Below are positions 10,915 through 20,403 of a stretch of 64,000 nt of DNA, one piece after another; within the stretch, counting starts at the first letter, position 1; every line of letters starts with the position of its first letter. Below the pieces are notes generated by a model. That model did not search any database. It was given only the letters and a program-made list of their open reading frames with translations, and was not told the DNA's origin. Source of the stretch: Favolaschia claudopus (Eukaryota > Basidiomycota > Agaricomycetes > Agaricales > Mycenaceae); contig JAWWNJ010000133.1 in NCBI GenBank assembly GCA_037176885.1, forward strand, positions 558,001-622,000, in the 5' to 3' direction. A program made the position numbers and the translations under genes.

Positions 10915-11741
10915 ATGGAAAAAGATGAAGAAACACTGCGTCAAGTTACACGCGTAGCAGGTATGCTACGAGCAAGAACTCTCGACGTCGACGTGTGTGA
11001 CTTGGACTACGGGGCCATCCGCCATTCCTTTCTGGGAGAGAACGCGCAGCGTTTCTTATATGTCGATTTTCGGAGGATGGAATCAATCCATTCCCTTGAG
11101 GGAAAGCGAGGTCACAGTGTTTGGTCGTGGTATCGACCTTTGATCGCAGGACGGGTACTCAGAGCAGAACAGCAACTCGTTGCGCACCCCCTTCTGTAAT
11201 CGGTGAGTATTTGTTTTCTGGTTTTTCTTCTGACGACTTATTTTTCGTCTGCTTGCTGTTCAGAAACAGGCAAAAATTTGTACCGTTCTACATCTGGTCG
11301 AGTTTACCCCCTCCTCTGGACATTTCTCGAAACAACTAGCAGCTCTGAAACAGCTGGTTCATGACGAGAACACCTTGCCGGTGAGAGTCTGCTTGAATAC
11401 CGCTAATACGCACCACTCAATAACACTCAGTTTGTCAAAACGATCGTCAGTTGGGTCGACGTAGCGGATCACGTAGCCAAGGTTAGAGCCGTTGAACACC
11501 CTCGACCTCCTCTCTTACTTTGCGTGCAGGTCATCGTCTGTGACGAGAGCGAACATTCAAGAGTCCAAGTGGGAGATTGCGTCATATTGTTAGTCTATCT
11601 GACTCGAGACGAGTCATTGACTCGCTGCGGAGAATTGAAACGAGTGCGCTTTGCTTTCTGCGCAAATGTCTGCGGGCGCTTACCTTAACATAGGAATATA
11701 GCATCTGGGCCGATGTGATGTCTCATGTACGTTATTCGTAG
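10915..11741 (+). CDS. tandem small-protein family, copy D3 (most diverged start)
   Basis: Starts at ATG 10915 and ends at TAG 11739-11741. The middle and end are clearly homologous to D1 and D2. An SRTATRCAPPSVI block matches the CPPGVD region, and GHFSKQLAALKQLVHDENTL matches FYDRQIQTLNEVV. VKTIVSWVDVADHVAK follows, then VGDCVILLVYLTRDESLTR for the exon 4 motif, and finally EYSIWADVMSHVRYS as last exon after an intron GTGCGC..CATAG. The first exon (MEKDEETLRQVTRVAGMLRA...) is only weakly similar, and its 3' junction near 11110-11160 is not firmly placed. About 200 residues expected. Function unknown, as for the other copies. Confidence 0.55.
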
Positions 11742-11749
11742 CCCACGAA

Positions 11750-11755
11750 TATAAA
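11750..11755 (+). promoter_or_regulatory. TATA-like box of D4, nine bases after the D3 stop
   Basis: TATAAA at 11750-11755 lies 34 bases before the D4 ATG. Only eight bases separate it from the D3 stop codon, so the D4 promoter must overlap D3 3' sequence. Confidence 0.5.
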
Positions 11756-11783
11756 CGGTGCTGCAAGGTTCTGTTCTGCCATA

Positions 11784-12683
11784 ATGTCACGCTTGAGCAT
11801 CTATTCTTTCTTGGAAGATGTCGAGGAAAACCGCGTTCTGGCGGACGAGGTCTACCCTCTGGACCTTGGCATGACGCGGGATAAGACGATGGAAGTACAG
11901 GGGAGCCACATTCACTGCTTCTCCTGTAAGAATGCGGCGCATAGCATCCGCAACGCGTCGACCACCTTGGCTAGAGTGAGAAAGCCGTTGCCAGCGGCGT
12001 ATATAGGCTGGGTGGAAGGACAGATTCACCAGATCCGTGCGGAATTTGGTTTTCGATATATTAACGGAAAAGGAGAGGTAGGTAGTTTCTAAGAGTCGAG
12101 ATTCGGTTTCATCTCTTCATCTGTCTCTGACAGCAGCACTTGTTCTAGGACGCGCGCAATTGTTATGTTTTGACTGTGGCGTGTTCCGACTTCGCCCAGC
12201 AGGAAGACCGTATTTTCTTTTCGAGGCAGGTCGGTGTACTACAGCAAGTCATGGCGTGTGATTTGCATACTGAGTGCAGTGTTGCGTTACGGTTCTCGAG
12301 AATACTTCTCTGGAGCGACTGACCGTTTTCAACAGGTCTCCGACTCTTGTTCGTTACTGGGGCCTACAATCAACGGCTTCCCCTCGATCAACGTTGGTCG
12401 CCAACATTACAGTATAGCAGCACGCTAACTCTTTGAACTGTAGATCGTTCTCACCGAAGGGGAGATGCGATTCTGGAACGGCGGAGATTGGGCCTTTGCA
12501 TTAGGCCGGCAACTGAGAGCGGCGATCAGCTTGCAGAGGCATGACGGTCTGCCTAATGCACAACATGTCAGTCTTCATGAGTGTTTCCGCTCTCTGATTT
12601 CCTCATTTGCTTTTTTACAGACATTCACTGCATGGCTTCAATACTTCTCCGTGTCCGACAACCCAGAAGGCTGGGTCACATAG
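11784..12683 (+). CDS. tandem small-protein family, copy D4
   Basis: ATG 11784, stop TAG 12681-12683. Recognisable blocks in order are MTRDKTMEVQGSHIHCFSCK (matching the TRDK block of D1), EDRIFFSRQVGVLQQVMACD (matching FYDRQIQTLNEVV), SLLGPTINGFPSIN, then IVLTEGEMRFWNGG plus GRQLRAAISLQRHDGLPNAQ for exon 4, and TFTAWLQYFSVSDNPEGWVT for the last exon after GTCAGT..TTACAG. The exon 1 to exon 2 junction near 12075-12200 is not certain. The conserved KDE is replaced by QRHD. Only 42 bases separate its ATG from the D3 stop. Function unknown. Confidence 0.6.
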
Positions 12684-12876
12684 ACAGAGAATGAGAGACA
12701 GAAGAGGGACACGGGTTGTCTATGTGCATGACTCTACGGCCATTTCGACCGACTCATATAAGGACGCTGCGTTCTACTGCGCATATTATTTATTTTGATG
12801 AGTTTGTTTGACTTGCATGATGTGACCGAACCTATAAGAGGCATGTAACGCGTTTTTAAAGAGTAGCACGTCAATT

Positions 12877-13035
12877 ATGGACCTTTCTACGCGTTTACAA
12901 GCACGCGCGACCATGAACGGCTCTGGGCAATGGGGGGATGGAGGATGGGGCGGTGGTTGGGGCTCGTCAGGCCCTTGGGATGCAACATTGAGCAGTGTTT
13001 CTACGGTCTCCGAGTGCGCTGCCGTGACCCCATAG
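12877..13035 (+). CDS. short Gly/Trp-rich ORF, possible first exon of the F-box gene
   Basis: ATG at 12877, 44 bases after a TATAAG (12833), opens 52 residues rich in Gly and Trp (WGDGGWGGGWGSSGPW) and ends at TAG 13033-13035. Alternatively it is spliced from a GTGCGC donor at 13014 to an acceptor ending 13181 (ttatag), which would join in frame to the F-box protein at its MVNSSLF start. That intron, 168 bases, is longer than its neighbours. I cannot decide between the two. Confidence 0.35.
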   Translation: MDLSTRLQARATMNGSGQWGDGGWGGGWGSSGPWDATLSSVSTVSECAAVTP

Positions 13036-13186
13036 AATTCGGAACGACATACTTACTTCACTCAAGGGATTACGGCCTCTCCTTCGACGAGTGTTGTATC
13101 CTGTGGGAGCGTGCAAGGGAAGCCTTTTTTTCTTCTGCGCTGAGCGCTCGGCGTGTCATACTGACTTGACTCGGCGTTATAGATCG

Positions 13187-14932
13187 ATGGTTAATTCGTC
13201 GTTGTTCCCTGAGAAGAGTAAACCTCCAGGGATTGTCTCTCGAGTCGCCACCTCAGTCGAGCCAACGCACAGATCCCGCGGAACCCCTTTATTGCTCAAC
13301 ATGACCAGCGACTCGCGCTCCAAAGGCTTCTTCTTTGACGCTTTGGTGCCGTGGATGTCGGACGCCGGGCGTCGTCAGCGAGAGCTTCACCGCACACTTC
13401 GATCTTCACAGAAGGCGTGTGCGCACGCAATGGTTACCAGTATCTTCGTGGACTTCATCATTGACTCGACGCTGTACGAGCAGCGGAGTATCAGCTCTGT
13501 CCCTGCAGAAATATGGAAAACGATTTTCACGATGGCTTACGGAGATCGATATTCCCCGTGGTCACCCGAGTCTGCACTCTACGTGCCCATGTCAGTCTGT
13601 CGGCTCTGGAGGGATATAATAACCGGCGAAGCAGCTGGCGAGCTCTGGAATCCCATAGACTTTCGAGGTGCTACCGCGACCCAGAGGCGCGCTCGCGCGA
13701 TTCAATCTGGATACGCGCTGCAGTCGGGGTCTTTGGACTTGTCTTTCAGCATGGATGGCGTGGACAGCTCTCTGACATCCGTGCTGCACAGGCTTGTATC
13801 GCCGGCGAAACCCATCCATCTCGCTTTAAGGATCAGCGATTTCTATTCTATGACCGAAAACGCCAGCCTTGCCCGTAGCGTGTTTCGAATTCAGAATCCA
13901 ATACCGAACATAGACGCCCTCACAATAGAAGGCGGGACTTTTTGGACCGGTGATTATCCTTGCCGCGAAATTCTGCCTCAGTGGGCCGAGTCGCTGATCG
14001 CCGACCAAAGTCGCCTTTCGTGGGCGTGTCCGGCCGAGTTCAGGTTAAAGTCCCTCACTCTGATGTGGACACTGACGCCGGAAACGTGGTTTGATTTGCC
14101 CTGGGCGCAGCTCGAAAGCTACGCCGAGTTGAATACCGCACGTTTACACGGAGTTTTGCCAGCCGCACACTTGTCCCGCATGACGAACCTCCGAGTTCTC
14201 TGCCTCAGTGGGGTCTGGTTGCCTTCCGCAACTCTTAGAGTGACTCTCCCTTGTTTAGAAGAATTGAACTTGGTGGTATCTTGGCAGAACGTCCCAAATG
14301 ACGGCCACTTCGCGGGACTCGAGGCGCCACACCTCCGCGTGTTGAGTCTACGAGGACGAAACGCTCGCTCGCCTCAAGAGGACCAAGCGGCGTCGCGTTT
14401 TCATCACGATCTGGAAGCCTTTTTGGTCCGCTGCCCCGATTTGAGCGTCCTTTCTCTGGCACTTCAGATTGCGTATACCGGAGCCACGATCGTACAACAC
14501 ATGCGCGCCCTCCCTGCTTTGCAGTCGCTATTCGTTCCCGCTGCGAACCGAGACCTGTTGAACCTCGATTTTGTTCGCGGTATGGCAGATCTGTCCTTGA
14601 CTCCGATGTTGCGAGTATTGGGTATACAGCAGGGACGATATTGGGACGAACTAGCAGAGGAGAGTGTCGAGGAGAACGAGATAACGGCTGGACTGTTGCA
14701 CGCGTTGGCGCGACGTTTTGAGGCTGGGTTGAAGGCCGTCTCCTTCACGGAGAACGGGGGACAATCTTTGATGAGAGCACACACCGCTCTCAGTCCGTGG
14801 GAAGCAGCAGCTGGTTGGGACTGGGTTGACGACAGATGGGGCGTAGGCGGTGTAATGATTTCAAAAGCGCTGCGAAAAGGACTTAAACGGCTCGCAGTTT
14901 CTTCGGGCGCTATGATTGAACTCGATCATTAG
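13187..14932 (+). CDS. F-box protein with leucine-rich C-terminal region
   Basis: Single long exon of 581 residues from ATG 13187. An F-box-like segment lies at about residues 100-155 (SISSVPAEIWKTIFTMA, then VCRLWRDIITG, LWNPIDF), the typical order of fungal F-box-like proteins that dock on Skp1 in SCF ubiquitin ligases. The rest has irregular leucine-rich blocks (LRVLCLSGVWLPS, LEELNLVVSW, LRVLSLRGRN) and probably forms a substrate-binding solenoid. Such genes are numerous in Agaricomycetes and evolve fast; the target cannot be guessed. It converges on the second F-box gene. The start could lie in an upstream exon (see 12877). Confidence 0.8.
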   Translation: MVNSSLFPEKSKPPGIVSRVATSVEPTHRSRGTPLLLNMTSDSRSKGFFFDALVPWMSDAGRRQRELHRTLRSSQKACAHAMVTSIFVDFIIDSTLYEQRSISSVPAEIWKTIFTMAYGDRYSPWSPESALYVPMSVCRLWRDIITGEAAGELWNPIDFRGATATQRRARAIQSGYALQSGSLDLSFSMDGVDSSLTSVLHRLVSPAKPIHLALRISDFYSMTENASLARSVFRIQNPIPNIDALTIEGGTFWTGDYPCREILPQWAESLIADQSRLSWACPAEFRLKSLTLMWTLTPETWFDLPWAQLESYAELNTARLHGVLPAAHLSRMTNLRVLCLSGVWLPSATLRVTLPCLEELNLVVSWQNVPNDGHFAGLEAPHLRVLSLRGRNARSPQEDQAASRFHHDLEAFLVRCPDLSVLSLALQIAYTGATIVQHMRALPALQSLFVPAANRDLLNLDFVRGMADLSLTPMLRVLGIQQGRYWDELAEESVEENEITAGLLHALARRFEAGLKAVSFTENGGQSLMRAHTALSPWEAAAGWDWVDDRWGVGGVMISKALRKGLKRLAVSSGAMIELDH

Positions 14933-15227
14933 ATTACCTTCTGCTTTTTGTTTTCCTTGTGTATGTTATGTTTACTAAACAATGTATCGCTAAAGAGGAT
15001 TCCGACGATCGGAGGTCGGTTTATCTCGATTCGTTTACATCCAGCTTACCACTCCTGTTTTTCTTTTCCTTGCTAAGAAAATAATCGAATGTTTCCGTCC
15101 GTTTTCGTTGCTGCTACCAGGGCGCCACTGTTGTTGAATGGGACGCGTGTGGCTGCGACAATTGCGAGCACAATATCGTGATTCCATTTTGCACTGTTAC
15201 ATTACAGGAAGTGCAGTACTTGATACC
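14933..15227. other. short convergent 3' intergenic region
   Basis: AT-rich sequence between the ends of two F-box genes; no ORF of interest. Confidence 0.4.
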
Positions 15228-16593
15228 TCATATCGGACGTCCCGCGCGAGCACGGATTGTTACGGCTTTGAGCGTCTGTCTGCGTCTACTCACCACTTCC
15301 CATATTACGTTCCATTCGATCGGGTAGCTTTGAGAAACGTCCAGTTCGCTGAGGCTCGGCAGGACCCCTGCATCGAGGAGGCTCTCCATACCGAGTTCTT
15401 GACTGCAGCTTTGTGTGATAACGAGAGTGCGGATGGAAGCGAGCTGGAGCAACACCGAGTGCTCCATCCAATCGTACGTCGTCAACTTGTAAAGGGGGGG
15501 CTGTGAGCGGGCTAGGAACGCTTTCATATCACTGGCGTCGAAAGATGCCCCCTTGCTGAGGGCAAGCGTCTCAAGGTTTGGCAATTTAAGGTGTTGCAGC
15601 CACGGTGCGAACCATCCCGTCCGCGAATAAGGCGCGAGAGAGAAATTCGTCAAGTTGGTGGCCGTGAAAACGTCCTCCGTCCGCGTGTCTTCGCCTTCCC
15701 AGTCACAAACCACTAAGTCGCAGTTGGAGAGCTGGGGGAAGTTTCCACCGAACAGGTAGCTCAAGCTGTCGGTCTGGCCCCACTCTGCGAATATGCCCCT
15801 CGTGCGCTCCACGTGCAGCTGTTCCAGCTGCGGGAAGTACAACTCTAGCGGCACGAGATCCTCCCATACAGCTAATCCGATAGTCAAGGAGCGAGTATAT
15901 CGAGCTAGATTGTCCCAGAAGGAGCTGAACCCGGAGCAGGTCATGTCGTCGAATAAGTCGCAATGGATGGTGATGTGGAGCCCCGCGTTCGCGCCACGCA
16001 GCAGTATGGGTGTCATCCTCTGCGGCCAATACAAAGGTGTGTTCGCCTTGGATAGAGTGTATTCCACTTCATTCCACAGTGACCCTGTTTTGCGCACCAA
16101 GAGGTTCCAATACCGACATATCTGTGTCAATTTGACAAGTTCCTTCGGGTCAGGTCCTACCCTCCCTCGTTCAACTATAGCCAGCCACAAGATCCTGAGC
16201 ACCAACTCCACCGGCAGCGTCCGCCCCAACTGCGTCTGCTCCACCTTCTGGCGGGCGGCGTTTATCTCCTTGCGAAGGGCAACGCCGCTTTCTTCGAGGG
16301 CAACGCGGTTTTTTTCCTGCGACTCGGCGTCTATCTTTTTGCCAAGGGCAATGGAGCTTTTTTCGAAGGCAACACGTTTTTTTTCGTGCGACTCGTACTC
16401 CAGTTCGGCAATCCGTAAGTCTAAAACGGCGGCACGCAGGGTGGTGCGTCTCTGTGCTAGACGCAGCTCTTGTAACGACGAATGGTCGCTGTCCCAATGG
16501 TCAAGATCTCGGGCTGATCAGATGAGTCGCGGACTGCGACACAGCGTGGGCGGACTGACCTAGTAGCGCTTGAGAGCTAGATGACATGACCAT
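15228..16593 (-). CDS. F-box protein with N-terminal coiled coil
   Basis: Two exons on the minus strand: 16560-16593 and 15228-16513, with a 46-base intron (GTCAGT..ATCAG), giving 439 residues. Residues about 15-75 are a charged helical stretch with two tandem 23-residue repeats (EKKRVAFEKSSIALGKK and EKNRVALEESGVALRKE), a likely coiled coil. Next comes an F-box-like segment (LPVELVLRILWLAIVERG, LTQICRYWNLLVRKTGSLWN), then leucine-rich blocks (LTNFSLAPYS, LPNLETLALS). A coiled coil followed by an F-box is a common layout in mushroom F-box proteins. The upstream ATG is supported by the in-frame first exon and by a CACGTGAC motif 91 bases upstream. The target is unknown. Confidence 0.8.
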
Positions 16594-17000
16594 CTGGATC
16601 TTGGTCCGCATCGACGATGATGAGATGCTGGTGCGAGGCTGGTGAAACGGTGCTGAGAAGAGATGGGAGTCACGTCACCAAAGCACGTGACATGATCCGT
16701 CAACAAGTCAGCTCTTTATTAGTTTACTTACTAGCGTTACCTATCTACATCTGAAAGACTTAGGATGCAAACCTCAACAGTTTGGCTTCCCGACCACTTG
16801 CACATTAAGTAGTGGTGGTGGACTGAGGCCCACCCCTTTGGTCGTGTTTGGCTGTAGCTTCCGGTGATGTACAATGTACATTGCACTCAGTTTCTCGGCT
16901 TTCCTCATATAAGAACTTACATGCGCTCCGAAATCGGATTTTTACAAGTTGTGATAGTACATGTTGTATTTAAAACACTTCATGAAACGTTCTCGCGCCA
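16594..17000. other. intergenic region with CACGTGAC motif
   Basis: No gene seen. Contains the promoter side of the minus-strand F-box gene and a GTACAATGTAC near-palindrome around 16870. Confidence 0.4.
16684..16691 (-). promoter_or_regulatory. E-box CACGTGAC upstream of the F-box gene
   Basis: CACGTGAC, the core recognised by Cbf1/bHLH factors in fungi, lies 91 bases upstream of the start at 16593. Binding is not shown. Confidence 0.3.
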
Positions 17001-17563
17001 TCATTTTGTCCCCGGGCAATAATTGCGCTTGTGGCCTACCACGCCACACAGACTACAGCGACAAGGGGCTCTCGGTTTAAAAGTCTTGGGCGGGTGCTCC
17101 ACTTTGGGACATTCTCCGCGATGGTGCCCCTGTCTGTGGCATATTTTGCATCGTTCTGGTACATAGTGAACGTCGACGAAGCACACATAATGTTATAGAG
17201 TGAAAACTTACGCGTGGATTTTGGCATATGGCGCCTAGTGTACGGGTCGGGTCGGCGCTGAGACGTGGGCCCGCTGGGTCCGGCCGCGTTGGGGCACCCT
17301 TTCCTGCTGTGTCCTTGCTGGGAGCATACCCCACATCTGTCTAGTAGCCATAATGAGTTTCGGCGAGGTAGTGGTTATGAGTGGTCGATGTTACAGTTGC
17401 GGCGTACAGGTCGCTCTCCTTGGGGCTAGGAGATAAAAAATGAGTCCGACATTTCTCTCTGTAAAAGAGCTCGCACCTCGTCCGTCAATTCGTCGATCTC
17501 GTCCTCGCTGCATTCAGACTCGGTCGGGGAGGGTGTTGCCAGGAGTGCTTCGACTTTCACCAT
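17001..17563 (-). CDS. CCHC zinc-knuckle protein with three knuckles
   Basis: Three C-x2-C-x4-H-x4-C knuckles read from the minus strand: CGVCSQQGHSRKGC, CKICHRQGHHRGEC and CSLCGVVGHKRNYC. The second and third are joined to the first by an intron GTAAGT..ACCAG that links KST to QRCKIC in frame. An upstream exon beginning at ATG 17563 gives an acidic start (ATPSPTESECSEDEIDELTD). The junctions between this exon and the first knuckle (about 17330-17480) are not firmly resolved. Tandem knuckles bind single-stranded nucleic acid, as in Gag-derived and RNA-processing proteins. It could be a domesticated retroelement Gag fragment or a host RNA-binding protein. Divergent neighbours give no hint. Confidence 0.6.
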
Positions 17564-18971
17564 GGTGGGGTAGTTGTAACCTGGCTTGCGAGAACGGACC
17601 TCTCCTTTATAAAATTTACCGCGGAAGACTGGATTTGGAATAGAACCCTGCCTGCAAGCTAAGATTGAGCTCGAAAGAGGGGATTGAACGGAATACAAAT
17701 GTCAGCGCTTCTTTTCATATAATATAGAATTCGTCACTGCTTCTCGACATCAAACTTAAACCGTGCAAGCAGTACTTCTTTTCACGGAGCCGAGGCGTGC
17801 ACACCCCTCGGTTGATGCTCTTGTCCCTGAAAACCCGTCCCGAAACCCAGCTTCAATCCGATAAGGAGATGGGACGGAAAATAAATTTATTTAAAGACTA
17901 GACCAATGCGCAGCAATTGAATTGAGGCTGGCTCGAATTGTATGTGCTCCGAGAAAGCTGGGCTTCTGGACATCGAAGGTTCTCTTGTGATCTCTAGTGT
18001 CAACTAAAGACGGAGAATGAAATACTCGTTTAACAGACAAAATAAAATAAAGTAAAATGAGACCTGCTTGGCTGTATGCCTGATGTTTAACGAATATCCG
18101 TCCGTTTTGTTGCCGCCTTGGAATGTATGGGGCGCGCAAACAAGATTTGCAGATTCATACGGGGTCCGGAGGAATGTCGTTAGAACTTGGCGCGACTTGG
18201 AGTGGTGAACTTTGTTGCTGTGACTGGCGTCGCGCGACGAGCTGTCACATTAAGGATGAGATCACACGATTTGTTTTGATTGTGGATGCTGGGATTTAGC
18301 ACTACTTGAAGTGGTGAATTTGGTTGCTGTGACTGACGCCTCTGGAGGACGTGTCACATTAATGATGGGATCAAACAATTTATTCGATTTGGTATATACG
18401 ACACGTATGTTCAAGTAACTAATTATGCTGCATGCCCAGAGGGCTTACCTCTTGTGTGATTACCGCTCTCACTCTCTCTCTCCCTCTCTAGACGCAGTTC
18501 TCCGAGGAAACACAGAAAGAAAGACTCCGAAAGAGGAAAACCGGGGGGTTTTATGATGCGTATGGCGTTGAATTAGCGAACTGTGTGATATTTCCAAAGG
18601 CATTAGACGCTTACCATCGAATGTGTTTGTCTTCACGATCAATCAAACTTACTTGCTGAGATTGCGATGAAAGTGTCGTGATATTGGCGAGACCTAGAAG
18701 TGTAAGGCCGTTGCATTGCACATCTGAGTTCGTTGGTGAGATTAAAAGAATGCGACAACAATAAAAAGTGTTCCTTACAGTCGCGGTATTTATTGCGCGC
18801 GTGCTTGTGCCAAATTCTCGATGTCTGTTGCCCGCTATGGTAACAGAGTCAGACTTTATCGGTGGGACACAAACCCGGATCACGCTCACACAATGACGTC
18901 CTGTTCAACGCGAAAGATCAATTATCCACGCTCACAGCGGATGTTCACTACAGATTTACTCTGCGGGTAGG
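17564..18971. other. intergenic region with one tandem repeat
   Basis: About 1.4 kb with no supported gene. A two-copy repeat lies at 18195-18400, and a CT-rich stretch near 18470-18490. Confidence 0.45.
18195..18400. repeat. imperfect tandem repeat, period about 109
   Basis: Two copies begin at 18195 and 18304. Shared blocks are ACTTG-AGTGGTGAA, TTGTTGCTGTGACT (with one change), TGTCACATTAA and GATGAGATCA/GATGGGATCA. Not coding. Confidence 0.55.
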
Positions 18972-19592
18972 TCAGAAAAAAGACTTTGGTTGATAAACGG
19001 TGTTCACTCGCCTAATAATCGGCTGTGCTGTGTCCCGTAGCACGTCTTCTACTACCTTTCGGATGTCCGCCTGCGTCCCAATGCAGTCCTCCCAAAAAAA
19101 CTCCCGGTGGTGGTGCGTGCACGCGCACGGGAATGCCTTGACATTTACGCCTTGATGTCGCAGCCGGGCGTGTATCGTCGCCTCTGGCAACAAGTAAACG
19201 TCGTCCGGAAGGAAGAGAGAGACTCACCGGTGAGCTTAACGCAGTCCGTTCTCCAATGATAGAGCCATTCTATCGTCCCACACTTCTTATACTCCCTCCG
19301 CCGTCGAGCGAAATTCTTCGTCAGCCCGTATTTGACGATCGACCTCCATTGGCCCGTAACGGCGTCGAAGTAGTCTTGCCTCAATGCGTAGATGTACCCC
19401 CTGTAGTCTTTGTAGGGGTTGAGCCTCGCCAGGAACTTGAGGCGTTGTAGGGGCGTCATCCGAGCGCTACATAATCGTCGTATGTATAGCGAAAATAAAA
19501 AACCACACTCACAATTTACGCATAAACTTCTTCGTTTGCGATGCAGGCCACGGAACCAGCTTCGGGTGGTACGGGACGCCGGTACGGGCCAT
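18972..19592 (-). CDS. GIY-YIG-superfamily, T5orf172/MUG113-type protein
   Basis: Three exons on the minus strand: 19513-19592, 19228-19466 and 18972-19183, with introns of 46 and 44 bases, giving 176 residues. The domain reads GYIYALRQDYF, then VKYGLTKNFARRRREYKKCG, EATIHARLRHQGVN and HHREFFWED, which fits the GIY-YIG-like T5orf172 layout (Y-x-Y, K-x-G-x-T-x-x-x-x-R-R, final acidic-aromatic block). Members bind or cut DNA in phages and are found as single-domain proteins in many fungi, where their role is unknown. The short basic N-terminus (MARTGVPYHPKL) has no targeting signal that I can see. CACGTGAC lies 214 bases upstream. Confidence 0.75.
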
Positions 19593-20260
19593 GGTGGTAG
19601 TTGGGGTTTGAGAGCGAGAAGCCGAATTCCCGGGAAATTCGGATCTCTTAAGCGCATGCGGTCGGCATCTCGGCTTCCGGATTGTGAGCGATAGAGAAGG
19701 TTTTGAGACGAGCGGAACGCGTTGACGCGAGAATGCGCTTGGACTGAGCAAATGGGGAGAAGATGTGACGTCACGTTATGTCACAAAGTTTGATGTAACG
19801 TTAATCACGTGACCGCGTCGAGCGGAGAGATGGCGGTTCGGTAACGGCCCGTCGGCCCGGCCGTGAGAGGGCGTGTGTTTTTTTGTTTTTTTTTTTTTGT
19901 TTTTTGGTCGTGGTTGGTTTGACATTTACAGTTCTTCTTATACGGGCGAGCACACGCAAAGGCAGTAGCACGGATAGTGGGCTTTGCCGCGCGTGCGCGG
20001 GCCTACTGCGATTATTAGTATATTCTGTCGTTTTTCCAATATATGAGCATTTTTTACGATTGAGGATTGATGCGGCCAGAACGGTGGGAAGATATGATCA
20101 GTGTTAGGTTGTGCTTGGGACTACTTGATCTGACGAGCGGCAGCACGGCTTGGAACGCAGTTGATCAATTTTTATATCTGCAACTGATCTACTGATATTA
20201 CTGATATCTACAACAATCTGGTCTGATCTGGAGACTCAGTGTTATCTATCCTGTTATCAG
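19593..20260. other. intergenic, promoter side of the GIY-YIG gene
   Basis: Contains T/G homopolymer runs near 19877-19905, CACGTGAC at 19806-19813, and short direct repeats around 20180-20215 (CTGATCT, CTGATATTACTGATATC). No gene seen. Confidence 0.4.
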
Positions 20261-20393
20261 TATACAGTGCCTGGCACTGTATAAAGGAAAATACTATGGC
20301 TGTAGCCTGCGGAGGCTACAGCCATGGATAATTACAATCTTACCACAGGCTGTAGCCTGTGGTGAAGGCTTTATGCTACCACTAGGGGTGGTA
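20261..20393. repeat. four consecutive perfect hairpins
   Basis: The stems follow one another. 20261-20283 has 11-base arms TATACAGTGCC and a 1-base loop. 20296-20325 has 13-base arms ATGGCTGTAGCCT and loop GCGG. 20342-20363 has 10-base arms ACCACAGGCT and a 2-base loop. 20377-20393 has TACCAC/GTGGTA arms. They end 11 bases before the next gene's ATG, so they lie in its promoter or 5' leader. They share the words GGCTGTAGCCT and CCAC. Confidence 0.75.
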
Positions 20394-20403
20394 CGACGAG
20401 ATC

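Noticed and set aside
13335..13878. Additional plus-strand frames inside the F-box gene
   Set aside because: Out-of-frame shadows of the 581-residue reading.
1..20000. Idea that the island is an integrated large DNA virus (R2, T5orf172, TATA boxes near the ATG)
   Set aside because: The genes carry ordinary spliceosomal introns and no capsid, polymerase or packaging gene is visible; the R2 looks fungal.
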